Source: Volvariella volvacea V23 (taxonomy: Eukaryota > Basidiomycota > Agaricomycetes > Agaricales > Pluteaceae). Taken from it: 64,000 nucleotides of DNA. Positions 43,338-58,257 of this stretch are shown piece by piece; position 1 is the first letter of the stretch, and each line of letters starts with the position of its first letter. Under the pieces are notes generated by a model. It had not been told where the DNA came from. It saw nothing but the letters and a program-made list of their open reading frames with translations, and did not search any database. The position numbers were made by a program, and so were the translations under genes. The stretch covers positions 677,551-741,550 of the forward strand of contig KB722738.1 in NCBI GenBank assembly GCA_000349905.1. Reading direction: 5' to 3'.

Positions 43338-45510
43338 ATGCACTATCCAGTCATTCTTTTGAATTCTCTCGTTCTTCCTATTTTCTTGACGATTCCTGCG
43401 GCAACCGGGTACCGTTGGCCATCACCGCAGTACGATGCTTTGGAGACTTTTCTGTATGAAGGGATAAGGGCGGATGGGTCGAGTATGGCTTCGTTGGTGC
43501 ACCCTTGTAAGACGAGGCCGAGTACGAGGGCTTCAGTGGCTGCTGAGTGGTTGCGCTTCGTGAGTCCTGGTAGACACTCGGTCCATTACATAGGAAGTTG
43601 AGCGCATTGGGATATGTTAGACTTATCACGACGTGTCAACACACAATATAGAGGACGGGACTGGTGGTCTGGATGCTTCAGTTGCGTATGAGCTGGACCG
43701 GGAAGAGGTGAGTGATAGTTTATAGTCGATTAGATAAAGCAAAACTCATATTCTTGAAGAACATAGGACAAGGAATGAGAGATTCTCTGGCTGACTTCGA
43801 GACGTTCCCTAACAAGTACCTATCCCGTAAGCGAATAACCTTTTGACGGCACAGGGCTCTTTGACAGCTTTCATGTCTGTAGGATCCGATGTCATTGCAA
43901 TAGGAACGATCTTTGGTATCGCCTCATGCGGCGGTCCTATAATACCCTTCCGTGGAGGACGAATTGATGCCTTAGAAGCGGGGCCATTTGGCGTTCCAGA
44001 GCCTCACCAGGATCTTGCGACCCATACTGAAATATTTCGACGTCAAGGCTTCAGCGAGGAAGATATGATCGCTCTTGTTGCCTGTGGTCATACAATGGGC
44101 GGAGTTCGCAGCCCCGATTTCCCGGATATCGTCGCTCCTCATGCAAATCCGAATCTGCCTGGATTTGAAAATTTTGATACAACGACGGATTTTGATAATG
44201 CAGTGTACGTTCACTATAAGCGTGCTGCGATTGTGTACTTCATTGACAAGGACAACGTCTTCAGAGTAACCCAGTATCTGGATGGTACAAGTACAAACCC
44301 CTTGGTTGTCCACCACAATGCCACGCTCACCTCTGATTTGCGGATCTTCGCTAGTGATGGGAATGCCACAATGGAGAGGTATTTCCCTTTGTATCAGAGT
44401 ACTTTTGTAGATGATGACATCCCTCTAGCTTGTCCTCCACAGAAACGTTTATGCAATCATGCTCACGAGTCCTGGAACAAATGCTGAATACAGTGCCCAG
44501 AGAGGTGACACTGACCGAAGAGATTACTCTTTTACCGGCAAAAGTCTATGGCGTCATGCTGTCCATCGAGCGTGGCCGTCTCATATTCAAGGCCTCTCTA
44601 CGCGTATGTTCCTCTTCCTCTCCGGTCAGCGCTTGTTTCACTCAACTTGGTTGATTTAGTTAACTAAACCTCTCGGAGAGAACGCGAATGCACAGAGGGT
44701 TGTAACGATGCTTTGGTGCGATAAAAATGGTAGCGCGAGCGATTGCGCAGGAACTACCAACTTCGCACAATCGGTTAGGAATAGTCAAGAGGAGCTCGCG
44801 ATCTCCCCAATCACCTCTCGACTGGGGCTGTCATTCGTCAACTACCATTTCGTCGTACCCATCCAATCAGAAGCATCGATATCGAAATTCTGGTTTGAAG
44901 TTGACGAACAAGACGGCTCGTCCGCAACGGTATACGACAACGAAGGGGACGGTTATGTCGTACAGCAGGACACCATTCTGTTCGTACCTGGGTTGAGTGA
45001 AGTTACTTTTGAAGGAAGCCAGACCAGGAGCACATATCGTATCGTTGCAGCAGTAAGTCTGCCTTCAATACCTAATGCACATGTTCTAACTCAATTTAGG
45101 TGCGAAATGGCGTCACCCCATCCCGAGTTTACATGAATGCATTTGACAATGCCATGCCAGGCTTCCCTGCACCTCTAAACACAACAGTCGTTCTGGATCT
45201 AGATACCTCCTTAGCCAGCACTGAAGGGTATACATTCTACTCTGGATACGTTGAAGACCACGGCTCTCAAATGACGGTTGATCTTCATTGTGAAGTTGAT
45301 AGTCAAGTCTACACCGAAGACTTCAAGCACACTTTCTCTCTTGGCAATGCCGTATCCTCGACACCAAGCACAGTTGGCACTAAACCAAGTCAATCAACAC
45401 CAGCGTCTCCATCGTCTATGGCACATGGACGTTTACACGATTTCACTTGCCAGGATTTTTTCATTTACATACTTGCATTGTCTTCATTGCTCTACACAAC
45501 CTTTGTTTGA
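43338..45510 (+). CDS. Secreted, probably GPI-anchored heme peroxidase
   Basis: Eight exons: 43338-43559, 43621-43707, 43760-43826, 43868-44204, 44265-44398, 44443-44603, 44660-45052, 45100-45510. Phases close to 603 residues. A signal peptide (HYPVILLNSLVLPIFLTIPA) leads into a plant-type peroxidase fold: distal site LRFTYHDVSTHNIEDGTGGL with the Arg-x-x-x-His-Asp arrangement, and proximal heme ligand in IALVACGHTMGGVRSPDFPD. FRGGRIDAL and ASCGGP are also typical. An Ig-like second half (VTLTEEITLLPAKVYGVML...) follows, then a Ser/Thr-rich linker and a hydrophobic end (YILALSSLLYTTFV) that suggests a GPI anchor. It belongs to the fungal peroxidase group related to cytochrome c/ascorbate peroxidases, not to ligninolytic class II enzymes. 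The substrate is unknown. Confidence 0.85.
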
Positions 45511-45796
45511 GTCACTTTATACTTAATGATTACTTATTACCCTGGGTAATAGCAACTCACGGACTAAATGGACTAACCACTACCCACGATGCTTCCATGT
45601 ACATTAGTCCGATAGGATACAGTGGAATATTTGCATTCAACTCTTCAAGTTTCGCCTTGTGGGCGGCGTTGGGTTGGTCACGCGCAGGCACCACAATGAA
45701 GCGTGACGCGCTCCCGATTCGCGTCAGGTCACGAATTTACGTCTTCAACTCAACGCGATGCCCTCAAACCCTATTATCCACCACTAATTCAAACCG

Positions 45797-48700
45797 ATGA
45801 AAAGAAAAGCAGAAGAAACGCTTAAAGAAGGCGACAAAAGGCGCAAGCTTACGGACGCGTCCCCTGAATTGCTGTCAGAGGATAATACCGCCATGGAGGA
45901 TCCATTTGATGGCTTAACGCTTGTGGATGCTGCATCGCTTCTCGAGAATGACCCGAACGACACATCCTACATATCTGCCAAAATAATCATGGCGTGGCCA
46001 CCAACCAGCAAGGAGCATAGAGCTCTACTAAAAACACATCAGGGGGAACACAAGTTCGAGATATGCATCACTGGGAAGTGCACCACGTTTGGGCATCAGT
46101 TGCGGATGAAGTCGCAACAGGAGATCTCATTGTCATTGAAGGGGTGTCAAGTAATCCGCGTTGAAGGGGTGAAGAGAAGTTGTACCTTGGCCATGAAGCT
46201 GAACTTCGAGGATGGAGTGATAATGAAGCTGGTAGACCCGAATCGCCAAGTCCGAGTCGTTGATACTTGGTCTTGTAAGTACCCCTATAAGCGATAAATT
46301 CATGAGTTAATGTAATAATCGATGCACAGATGAGGCCATGAAATTTGATGACGATTGGTTTTCTACACCTGCTGTTGTCCCACAAGGTCGACTTTCTCTC
46401 GTTGCCCAGCTGACTAGCAAGGAACCTAAACTCACCCCGACCCCTAACCCTAACCCCCCTGCGGAGGCACCTGCGCTGAAGCCTACGTCTCATGCCAATG
46501 CCACTATACCACCCAAGCTAAACCCCCGTAACACTGATGCAGAGTCAGACGCAAAAGTACATACTAATACAACCGCTCAATTCACACGTCAGCCACCCTC
46601 AGAGGAGCATACCCCAAGGATTAGTCAAGTGAGAGATATTACCATTAAACCTCTAAGCACAACTTTGCCGAACACCAATGACAAGCCCACCAGCCTGGTT
46701 TCGGAGACCGGACTGACCCCTGTTCCTAAACCAACGCCTGCGTCAAATCAGCCCCCAGGCCCAACTACACCCAAACAGCAGGTTGCTCCGCCGGTGCGGC
46801 CCAAGCCTTTGGAAGATGTGCAAAAAGGTCCTGCTGGCCTATCAACAGATATGGGAAATCATGCGGAATCTGGATTGACGAAAAAGCAACAAAAGCGGCT
46901 TCGGAAGCGAGAACGAGCAAAGGAGGCTAATAATACTGCAACTAGACTACCTGAAGGGACTGGTGCCCAGAATGGTGTGCAGGGTCGACCAGCAGTCACG
47001 GGAAAGACGGGTGAAGCCAACAGTATGGCCTCCAGACCTCCTATTAACTCGCGCAACGAGGTTATACCTGAAACTCAGCGACCTGTCTCTGGAGGTGGTG
47101 CAGGTGGTGAGACCCCCAGCAATAATAATTTGGTGCAAGTTGCAGTCGATTCTCCGCAACCCCAACCAGAGGCCCCCGCAAGTCCTCTTGAACTCAAGGC
47201 CGGTTTTCGCACTTCTTCGTATGAGGTTCTTCATCGCTCCGCTTGTTGATTTCCCCCAACTAACCTTGAATACAGAAATATGAAGCACTCGACTCCCCAA
47301 AAGTCAACAGTTTATTAAATTTTGTTGGGGTGGTAGTTTCTATCAAAGAACCACGCATAACAAACCGCGGCGGTACAGACATTCATACCAACCCATGGAT
47401 CATTTCTAATATGAAATCTTAGAATGGATGACCAACGTTAAGCTTGTCGACTCCAGTATCGCCACGGGAGGGCTAGGTGGGATTAACGGCTTTGGATTCA
47501 ACATTTTTACCAAGGATCATACGGAGTGGCTTCCTAGCGCCAATATTGGAGACATCTTAATCCTAAGACAAATTAAGGTAGCGTGAACGCACTATTATCA
47601 GCATGGGCTAGCTCATACCATGGTGCATCAGATTAGGGAGTATGATGGGAAGGTTTCTGGGGTTGGCTATTGTGACAAATACCAATGGGCTACGTATGAT
47701 CTTAAGACCAAGGAAATCCATCATGGTCCGCCCCATTCAGCGCCTTCCGGCCAACCACTTGCGAATGGTGGTTATGGTGTTGTCTATTCTCCTTTTTTCA
47801 ATCCTGGCCCAGATGAGCGTGCATATTGCGAGAAACTTGCAGCCTGGTGGAAGGAGTTACCGAAGCCAGGGGACTTCGATAAGGCAGACAATTTGGTGGT
47901 TTGCGCTACTGGTGTAGGGTTTTCGTCGCCGAGATCTGGTAGGCTTCATCGTTTGATAAGGGACGCTGGACCAGATGTACCGCCACAAGGATATTTTAAT
48001 TGTACTGTTGAGGTATGGACAACACTTGGGACCCTTCCATTGCTTTGCTCACGGTTTGTAGGTGCTGCAGGGCTATAAGACCCCTCGTGGAATATTTAAC
48101 CTCTACGTTACTGATTACACCAGCAACCCAGGTCTTTCCCCTTGTGTAGCTGACTGGTGTCCTAAATCACTCTCTGATCAGGTCTTGCTGATTGAGATGT
48201 GGGACAAGGCAGCAGAACTTGGACCTCAGTTGCTCACGGGGGAGTATTATACATTTGAGAATGTGCGGATGAGACGCAGCACCGGCGCATCTGGTGGATA
48301 CCTTGAAGCGAAGGTGGTTGAGAAGAAGATTAGTCCTGCCCCGAAACAAGATCCGCATTTCATAGCCCTGCTTGAGTATGCTCCCTTATCGCATCTGTTT
48401 TACTCATGCATGATGAACATTATGCTAGGCGTAAGAAGGCTTGGGGGGAATCTGTACCAAAGGAGAGCAAGACTGATTTTGAGTTCGACCACATGCTGTT
48501 CAAGGATGCCCTCGTTGATAAATGGTTCGACTGCACTGTTGAAGTTAGTAAACGCCTTGCTCCTGCATTTCCTTGTGCTTATCTTTTTTGTTTCAGCTTC
48601 TAAAGTACGTCGACGATGGTAGATGGGGTAGCTACGTTTATGTGACCGACTACACACGTTGTCCGGAATACTCGGCCAAAGATGCAAGCGGACCTTGGAC

Positions 48701-49803
48701 GGCTGGTTATGAGGATAGCATTGTCAAAATCTTTTTGGCCGATAAACAGGCCGAACTTTATAAGGATGTGAAGCCAGGTTATTACAGGATCAATAGGTTG
48801 CGCTTGAAGCACAGCGCTTACAGTTCTTTCGTAACGGGGCGATTGGGAGGCTCGCAAATGAGCCTTCAATTGATAAGCCCTAACAACACGACTCTAGCCG
48901 AATTTGCTGACCTTAAACGGTATGTTCTATCTTTCATCGTTTTGTGCTACTAGTGTGACGAGACTTGTTTCATAGGAGGAAGAAAGAGTGGCAAACCAGG
49001 AGTAACCCGCAAGAGGTGCCCGAGACCCCTCTCGAACCCAGGAAGGCGGATACTATACCAGTTGCTACCCAGAAAACGATAGTGGTTGATAGTTCGGAGT
49101 CAGCAAAGATGAATACCGATGCTATGAAGATCCCTGAGCCGGAAAGGGTGGATCTGCAGGGAAACACTCATCAGCAAGAGTGCTGCACCATTCAGGAAGT
49201 CCTCGAATACAAGGGTAAAGAAGCTAAATTCCGTATTGCGATGAAGGTTGTGGACTTTTACCCCCTCAGGTTGGAGGATTGCCTCATAGTCACTTGTACC
49301 AAGTGTGAAGGAAGGTGGGTAAATACGCGTATGAATTCGACTGCCAGAAGCTGACTTGATGATAGCGTACCCAAGAATTCTTTGGCATGCTTGAAGTGCC
49401 AGGACATGGATCGCGAATACGTGAAGTATTCATTCAAGACCTTTCTGAAGCTTGAAGATGAGAAGGGGGATTCCCTCATAGCTGTGGTCGATGAAGATGT
49501 ACGTATTCCCCCAACCCCATAAACTGAACCATGGGAGCTAATCCTTTGAAGTCCAAGCTTCTTGGAGACATTGTTCAATCCGACATTCCAGATCGGTCGG
49601 TGGCTTATTCCAAATTCTGTGGGCTTATGGCTCCTATTCTTGGGAACCTTGAAAAGGTTCACAAAGGTTTAATCCAAGAGGAGGAGGAAGTCCTAGAAAC
49701 TGATTTCTTCTATTTCATCGTTTCTAGTTGGTCGGTGTCAGACGTTGAGAAAGTGCACTACGTTTCCCATTGTGAAGGACGTGTGCCAGTGTGGAGATAT
49801 TAG
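45797..49803 (+). CDS. POT1: POT1-like telomere single-strand binding protein, full-length copy
   Basis: Eleven exons: 45797-46274, 46330-47244, 47286-47372, 47423-47577, 47602-48012, 48062-48375, 48429-48543, 48597-48919, 48976-49314, 49366-49498, 49552-49803. Phases close to 1173 residues. POT1 binds the telomeric G-strand overhang and blocks repair and checkpoint signalling at ends. The first OB fold (about residues 470-680) reads LLNFVGVVVSIKEPR, WMTNVKLVD, NIGDILILRQIK, then YCDKYQWATYD, in the order seen in Pot1pN. A second OB-like unit follows at about 683-786 (FNLYVTDYTSNPG), a third at about 800-930 (GSYVYVTDYTRCPEY), and a C-terminal unit with a zinc-knuckle (CTKCEG...CLKCQ, about 1039-1058). 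Residues 1-160 form a further OB-like region, then a long Pro-rich linker. Exon 3 and exon 5 borders are the least certain. Confidence 0.8.
46441..46459. repeat. Telomere-like CCCTAA tract inside POT1
   Basis: CCCCTAACCCTAACCCCCC: two CCCTAA units plus a partial one, inside the Pro-rich coding linker (codes for TPNPNPP). It equals the telomeric repeat TTAGGG on the opposite strand. Confidence 0.6.
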
Positions 49804-50383
49804 GGTTTTTTGATGTCGCAATAATTTATCTTGACCCAAATTTTGGACTTAATTTATACCCGATTAGTTCGTGTACTTTATGTAGAAGCAATCGATGTAT
49901 ATATGCCTGCCATGGATGGTACATCTGGGCTTTTCACCGCTGCATCCACTTGTGAGTAGGCTTTAGCTTAGCTCTCCGATTTTCATTTTACCCAATTGTT
50001 TAGCACCGCACCACTAACGTGGAATGTAGGCAAACGTGATTCAATCCGACATGATCTAATAGTGGTCCGCCAAGTTCGATAAAATACAACAGATGCTGCC
50101 ATCTGTGCTACTGAAGCTTCAAGTTCCCGAGAAAGCGTAGAAACTTCACTAATAAATTAGCAGGGATATCTCGTCTGTGAGCAACGCCCTGGGTCATCTA
50201 TTCAAGTTATCCTCGTATCCCGGGCCGATCCGCAATCTGGCACAGATGCAACTTTTGAAGCAACTAGCAGGCATGTTAGCATGAAAGTTAATAAATTAAT
50301 TAAACTTGTCAAGGCACATATCTTCCTCTTAAAATGCGATAATGCCAGTTTTTTTAGCATCCTCCTTGTCTCTTACCCACACC
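49804..50383. other. Spacer between the two POT1-like genes
   Basis: 580 AT-rich bases. It should hold the end of the first copy and the promoter of the second. No gene or clear repeat seen. Confidence 0.5.
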
Positions 50384-52037
50384 ATGAAGAGAAAGTCGGA
50401 CGAAAGCGCCAACGACCGCGGCGAACAACGTAAGGCGATGAAAGCGTTCACCAAATCGCAACCAGGGGCGGGCATAATCATTAAGCAACCTTGTTGCGTC
50501 TATCTTACGGGTGATGGGTACGTGTTTACCAGCCAAGAGGGTCAACTGCTCTTAAGTTACACTCGAGACGGTGAGTGTCCATATATGCGCGCTGGTACCG
50601 AACTAAGATCATATCGGACGCATAGGCTTGTACATAAATCCAGACGGTGTGCGACTTTTGACACTTTCGAATTAGATGTAAGTGCCAAAGAGGGCCAGCT
50701 GGAGATCTTCCTCAGAGCTGACTCTCCGAATACAGTCCAAGAGGTCGCTGGACGCCAGCCCCGCTGGCGCGTCCAGTACTGGTGCCGAGCATACTACCAC
50801 TGAGCAGCGGCTGGGGGCCAGCTTTCGTACATCTTTATATGAGGTTCTCCAGCTTCAATATGGTTGACTACTTTACATTAATCTAGAGCAGACGTATACC
50901 CCACTTGCCTCCCCAAAACAAGTCGGGAGTTATCTCAACTTTATTGGTGTTGTAGACTCTGCCACTGCTCCACACCTCACGGAAACGTACGGTACGAATG
51001 TCCCTCCTATGTCACAGATGGCCTTGAACCAGGAAAATCTAGGATGGACGACCAGCATCAGACTTGTCGATCCCAGCACTACTCCAAAGAGGCCAAAAAG
51101 CGTCGATGGTTTCTCGATCAACATGTTTTCGAACGGGCATCGAGAACGACTTCCTCCCGTTGAAAAGGGGCACATCTTGATTCTACGCCAAATCGAGGTA
51201 GGGTGAATGCGTTGTTCTTGGTCTGCCGGTCAACGCTTATCGCTGTCCAACAGGTTGTGAACTACGACAACACACTTATGGGGACCGGTTATGCTGACAA
51301 ATTCCAATGGGCCATATATGATCCAAAAACCAAGGAAATCCATCATGGGGAATCCCTTGAAGCCGATACAGCAGAGCCCACCCATCCTGCACCCTCTCCT
51401 TTTTTCCATCCCTCTTTTGAGGACCGCGCATATTGCGAGGAGCTTGCAGGCTGGAAGCAGGCACTGCCGAAGTCATCTGAGGCAGTTCGTAGAGAGCATC
51501 GCTTGATATGTGATGCTGGACCGAATGTACCGCCGCAGGGATATTTTGATTGCACTGTCGAGGTATGGTTGTCCCCTCAAATCCCTCCCTTGCTCTACGA
51601 GATTTCGCAGGTACTACATGTTGAAGAAAACGAAAACGGTATCATTAGTCTCTACGTCACCGACTACACCAGTAACCCAAAAGTTTGCCCTCGTTGGGCT
51701 GACTGGTGTCCCAAAGCACTTAGCGCGGACAAGGTTTTGCGGATTGAGATGCGGGACGACGCGGCAAAAGTTGGAGTCACGATGAACAAGGGAGAATATT
51801 ATACTATTAAGAATGCAAGGATGATAGACAGCTCCGGATACCTTGAAGCGAAAGCGAGGGAGAAGAAAACTCGGCCCGCATACAAACAAGACTTGGGAGA
51901 AGCTTGTGCGTACCTTGCGCATCTGTACCAGCACTCGTGATAACTTGAACACTAATGCCATCCTAGGCGCAAGAAGGCTTGGCTCGGTTCGAGTTGAAAG
52001 GGACGTGGGCAGAAATGGCGGGGCCACAAATGTGTAA
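50384..52037 (+). CDS. Truncated tandem POT1 paralogue
   Basis: Seven exons: 50384-50743, 50808-50862, 50887-50991, 51043-51197, 51254-51562, 51611-51905, 51967-52037; 449 residues. Both copies start MKRK and share the N-terminal OB-like part, the splice positions, and the OB core: FRTSLYEVL, SYLNFIGVV, WTTSIRLVD, KGHILILRQIE, YADKFQWAIYDPKTKEIHHG, VPPQGYFDCTVE, ISLYVTDYTSNPK. The copy stops shortly after the second OB unit. The exon after the last shared intron begins like the first copy (RKKAW in one frame) and then ends, at 51997 or 52037 depending on the donor used. So it keeps the DNA-binding OB region but lacks the third OB unit, the zinc-knuckle and the C-terminal domain that in POT1 contacts the TPP1-like partner. 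It could act as a modifier of POT1 or be decaying. Confidence 0.65.
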
Positions 52038-52198
52038 CTCGTAACGCAGTAGACTGTATATTAACGTTGTTGAATGCGATTGATGCTGGAATGCGTACTG
52101 TGCAGATCAAAAACGGATTCTGTTTGTCATGGTCACCTGGGTACCAGTCACGCTAATTTGGCTCAACCTCACCTCATTCTACTCACCCTCCCAGCACT

Positions 52199-55081
52199 AT
52201 GCGGCTAACGTGGGCCCTCCTTGTACCATTTTCCGCCCACTTACTTGTTCAGGCCGCAAAACCTGCAAAACGCACCTACGACACTCACCACTACTATGTC
52301 CTTGAACACGACCCGCAAGCTGCATCGCTGGCCGATATTGCTCAAGCATTGGGCGTTGAAATCGTAGAAAAAGCAGGGGAGCTTGCCAACCACTGGCTCG
52401 TCCGCACAGAAAAATCTCCAGGAGCACTAGTAGCTCGGAAAAGTCACGATCGTGTCTTGGCTACATACCATGAATATCGCAAACGAGCACTTCAAGCGCA
52501 GAGTAACAGCCTAACGTCACGTTCCGAAACCGACCTTATTGCACGCAAGGTGTCGCGTTCGGTGAAGTATCTATCGAAACAAGAGCTCCGACAGCGTGTA
52601 AAACGAGCACCTCCACCTGCACTACCAGAAGCCCCTGCTTCCGAAAGCATAGCCATTCGCTTGGGTATAGAGGATCCACTTTTCACGGAACAGTGGCACT
52701 TAGTCAATGATGAATACCCCGAGCACATGATGAATCCTGTTCCGGTCTGGGATCTGGGTATAACTGGAAAAGGTGTAATTTCGTCGCTGGTGGACGATGG
52801 ACTGGACTATGAGAGTGTGGATCTGGCAGACAATTTCGTATGTTCTCCTTGTTCCTCAACTACCTTCAACGTCTTATGCTGCCTTGTAGGATGCGGAGAA
52901 TTCGTACGACTTTAACGACCACGAAGATTTGCCAACCCCCAAGCTATTCGACGACCACCACGGAACGAGGTGTGCAGGACAGGTAGCTGCGATAAAGAAT
53001 GATGCTTGTGGTATTGGAATAGCATATGAATCGAAGGTGGCAGGCGTCCGTATTCTCTCTGGGCCGATATCAGACATCGACGAGGCCGCAGCGCTGAACT
53101 ATGGGTACCAAAACGTATCAATATACAGTTGTAGCTGGGGTCCACCCGACAATGGCCAATCCATGGAGGGACCCGGATTTCTCATCAAGAAGGCTGTTCT
53201 CAATGGCATTAATAACGGTAGAGGAGGGAAGGGCTCAATATTCGTGTTCGCCAGTGGAAATGGCGCTGCTCAAAACGATCAATGCAACTTCGATGGATAT
53301 ACCAACAGTATATATTCCGTGACAGTGTCAGCGCTGGATTACAAGGGACTTCATCCATACTACTCAGAACCTTGTGCGGCGAACATGATTGTGGCATATA
53401 GTTCAGGCAGTGGTCGACATATTGTTCGTGATTCATTCATTCGTTCTCAACCCGGTTTTTAATCTTCCATCAAGGTAACCACGGACAAAGGGAAGAACCA
53501 ATGTGCTAAAACCCATGGTGGGACTTCTGCTGCTGCTCCCAATGCCGTTGGTGTGTTTGCTTTAGCACTGGAAGCGCGGTATGTGGCAATTACCAAGGCG
53601 CGGCACGTGTCCCCTGATAGTAAACCCTAGTCCAGAGCTGACGTGGCGCGACATCCAATACTTGTGTATTGAAACGGCACGAATTGTCAATGCAGACGAT
53701 CCGGACTGGGACGTTACCGCTACCGGTCGTAAATATAGCTACAAGTATGGCTTCGGAGCACTCGATGCGTACGAATATGTCACGGCCGCCCGGGACTGGG
53801 AACTTGTGAAACCTCAAACGTGGATAACTACACACAGTGTTCAGCACGGAAACGGCACTATGGACGAGGACGAGCTGTTCACTGGTGGGGACTTCATACC
53901 AGCCGATGGGATCGACAGCACGATGAGTATCACTCAGGAGATGCTGGATCAACACAACTTCGAGACGCTGGAGCACATCAACGTGAAGGTTTGGATCCAG
54001 CATACCAAACGCGGAGATGTGGAGGTGGCATTGATCAGCCCTAATGGAGTAAAAAGTGTTCTGGCTGCACCTAGGGTCGCAGATTCAGCAGATACAGGAT
54101 ATCCTGGGTGGACATTTATGACTGTCAAACACTGGTGAGTTTTCCGAGCTACGTGCTTCACCCTAGGGCTAATCCCTCGATAGGGGAGAAAACCCCGTTG
54201 GAACCTGGACTCTACATATTAACGATCAAGGCAACCCAGCAGAGAACAACGGCTCATTCATTGGCTGGAACATGGTTCTTTGGGGGGCCTGCCGGGATCC
54301 TTCTAAGGCATCCTTGCTGGAGCTTCTCCACGATGACGACACCTTCCCTCCACCTGAGGATGCGGAAATACCCACCACAGTAGCCAGCACTACTCAACAC
54401 ACCAAGCCTACTGCTCTGCTACCTGGTGATCATGGTGAAGCAGAAGGTGAAAACACGCGTCCTGCTTTCACCTCAGTTGCACCATCGGGTACTGTCTCTC
54501 CGACTCCCGCGATCAGTGGTACCCCCGATGAGGGTTGGTTCCCCGGACTATCCAACCTGGTATCCAATCAGAAATGGTTCTTTGGAGCAATTGGAGCAGT
54601 GTCAGTGTTTGGCATTGGCATCGGTGTATGGTTCTGGAGAAGGAGGGCGGCTCAGCAAAGAGCTGCCAGTGGCTATGGAAGTCTGTCGGATGGAGACGAG
54701 GTGGGTATGACTGCTTTGGGTGATCGTCATTCTGGTGCAGGCGGTGCCTTTGGTTTGAGTCGTGGTGGCGGGGGTGTTACAAGAACTAGGGAGCTGTACG
54801 ATGCATTTGGCGTTGGGGATGACGATGACGATGACGACGATGACGATGACGAGGATGCGGATGAGGCCACGGCATTAAGGAAGCCACAAGGCGCATCACG
54901 GTCAGGAGGATACTTGGATGAAGACCTGGTTCCTGGGCCCTCATCAAGAATTGGTGGTTCAAGCTCGGTGCCCTACAGAGATGAACCACGCGGCCCCAGT
55001 GCGGCAGGTCGTCAAACAAGCGCCAGTCCGGATGGAAGTGGCGATGGCAGCTGGGAAGACGCTTCTCTTTCGCGGTCGTAA
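52199..55081 (+). CDS. KEX2: Kexin, Golgi proprotein convertase
   Basis: Five exons, 52199-52837, 52890-53423, 53475-53578, 53631-54134, 54184-55081; 892 residues. Kexin cleaves secretory proproteins after dibasic sites in the late Golgi. A signal peptide (RLTWALLVPFSAHLLVQA) and propeptide ending at a basic site (QRVKR, about residue 136) precede the subtilisin domain. The catalytic triad is Asp in SLVDDGLDYE (about 199-200), His237 in DDHHGTRCAG, and Ser409 in HGGTSAAAP. The oxyanion region FASGNGAAQNDQCNFDGYTN is also present. The P-domain runs to about residue 650 (VWIQHTKRGDVEVALISPNG; GWNMVLWGACRD). After a Ser/Thr/Pro-rich stalk, one membrane segment (WFFGAIGAVSVFGIGIGVWF, about 732-751) leads to a cytosolic tail with an 11-Asp run that is encoded by a GAY microsatellite. 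Confidence 0.94.
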
Positions 55082-55477
55082 TGGATCATCTCGCTGTCGT
55101 GCGGTTTTACTTGGACTTCGTGGACATGACACTGGTTGCCTCTGAATAGATGACGATGCTGTGTTCTGTTATGATTTATTCTCTTATCCGTTTCTTCTCT
55201 GGCTCGTCCTTGGGCTTAGATGCGTGTCTTTCGAAGCGCCACGGCTCGTATATACCCCTTGCCGTACAATCAGTGGAGTGTCTGCAGTAGCATATTTTGC
55301 ATATCTTGTATGGGTTTTGTCAACTAATTATCATTTGCTTTGGAGATGGGTATTTAATACGACCGAAAGCAAGCAAGAGTTATGTTGATTATTCCTGAAC
55401 CTGAAATTACAAGTGAAGAACATATTGACACGTAGATTGATTGAAAGCCCCAAAGCAAAAACAAAGCGCGGCCAATA
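55082..55477. other. Spacer between convergent KEX2 and MCM7
   Basis: 396 bases between two stop codons facing each other. T-rich, probably both 3' untranslated regions and terminators. No gene seen. Confidence 0.5.

Positions 55478-58257
<2,780 letters not shown>

Noticed and set aside
50744..50807. Frameshift in the short POT1 copy
   Set aside because: The frame break between VQE and RLGAS is explained by a 64-base GT-AG intron that keeps phase, so a frameshift is not needed.
54820..54860. GAY microsatellite as a non-coding repeat
   Set aside because: It lies in frame in the KEX2 cytosolic tail and codes an Asp run; it is part of the gene.
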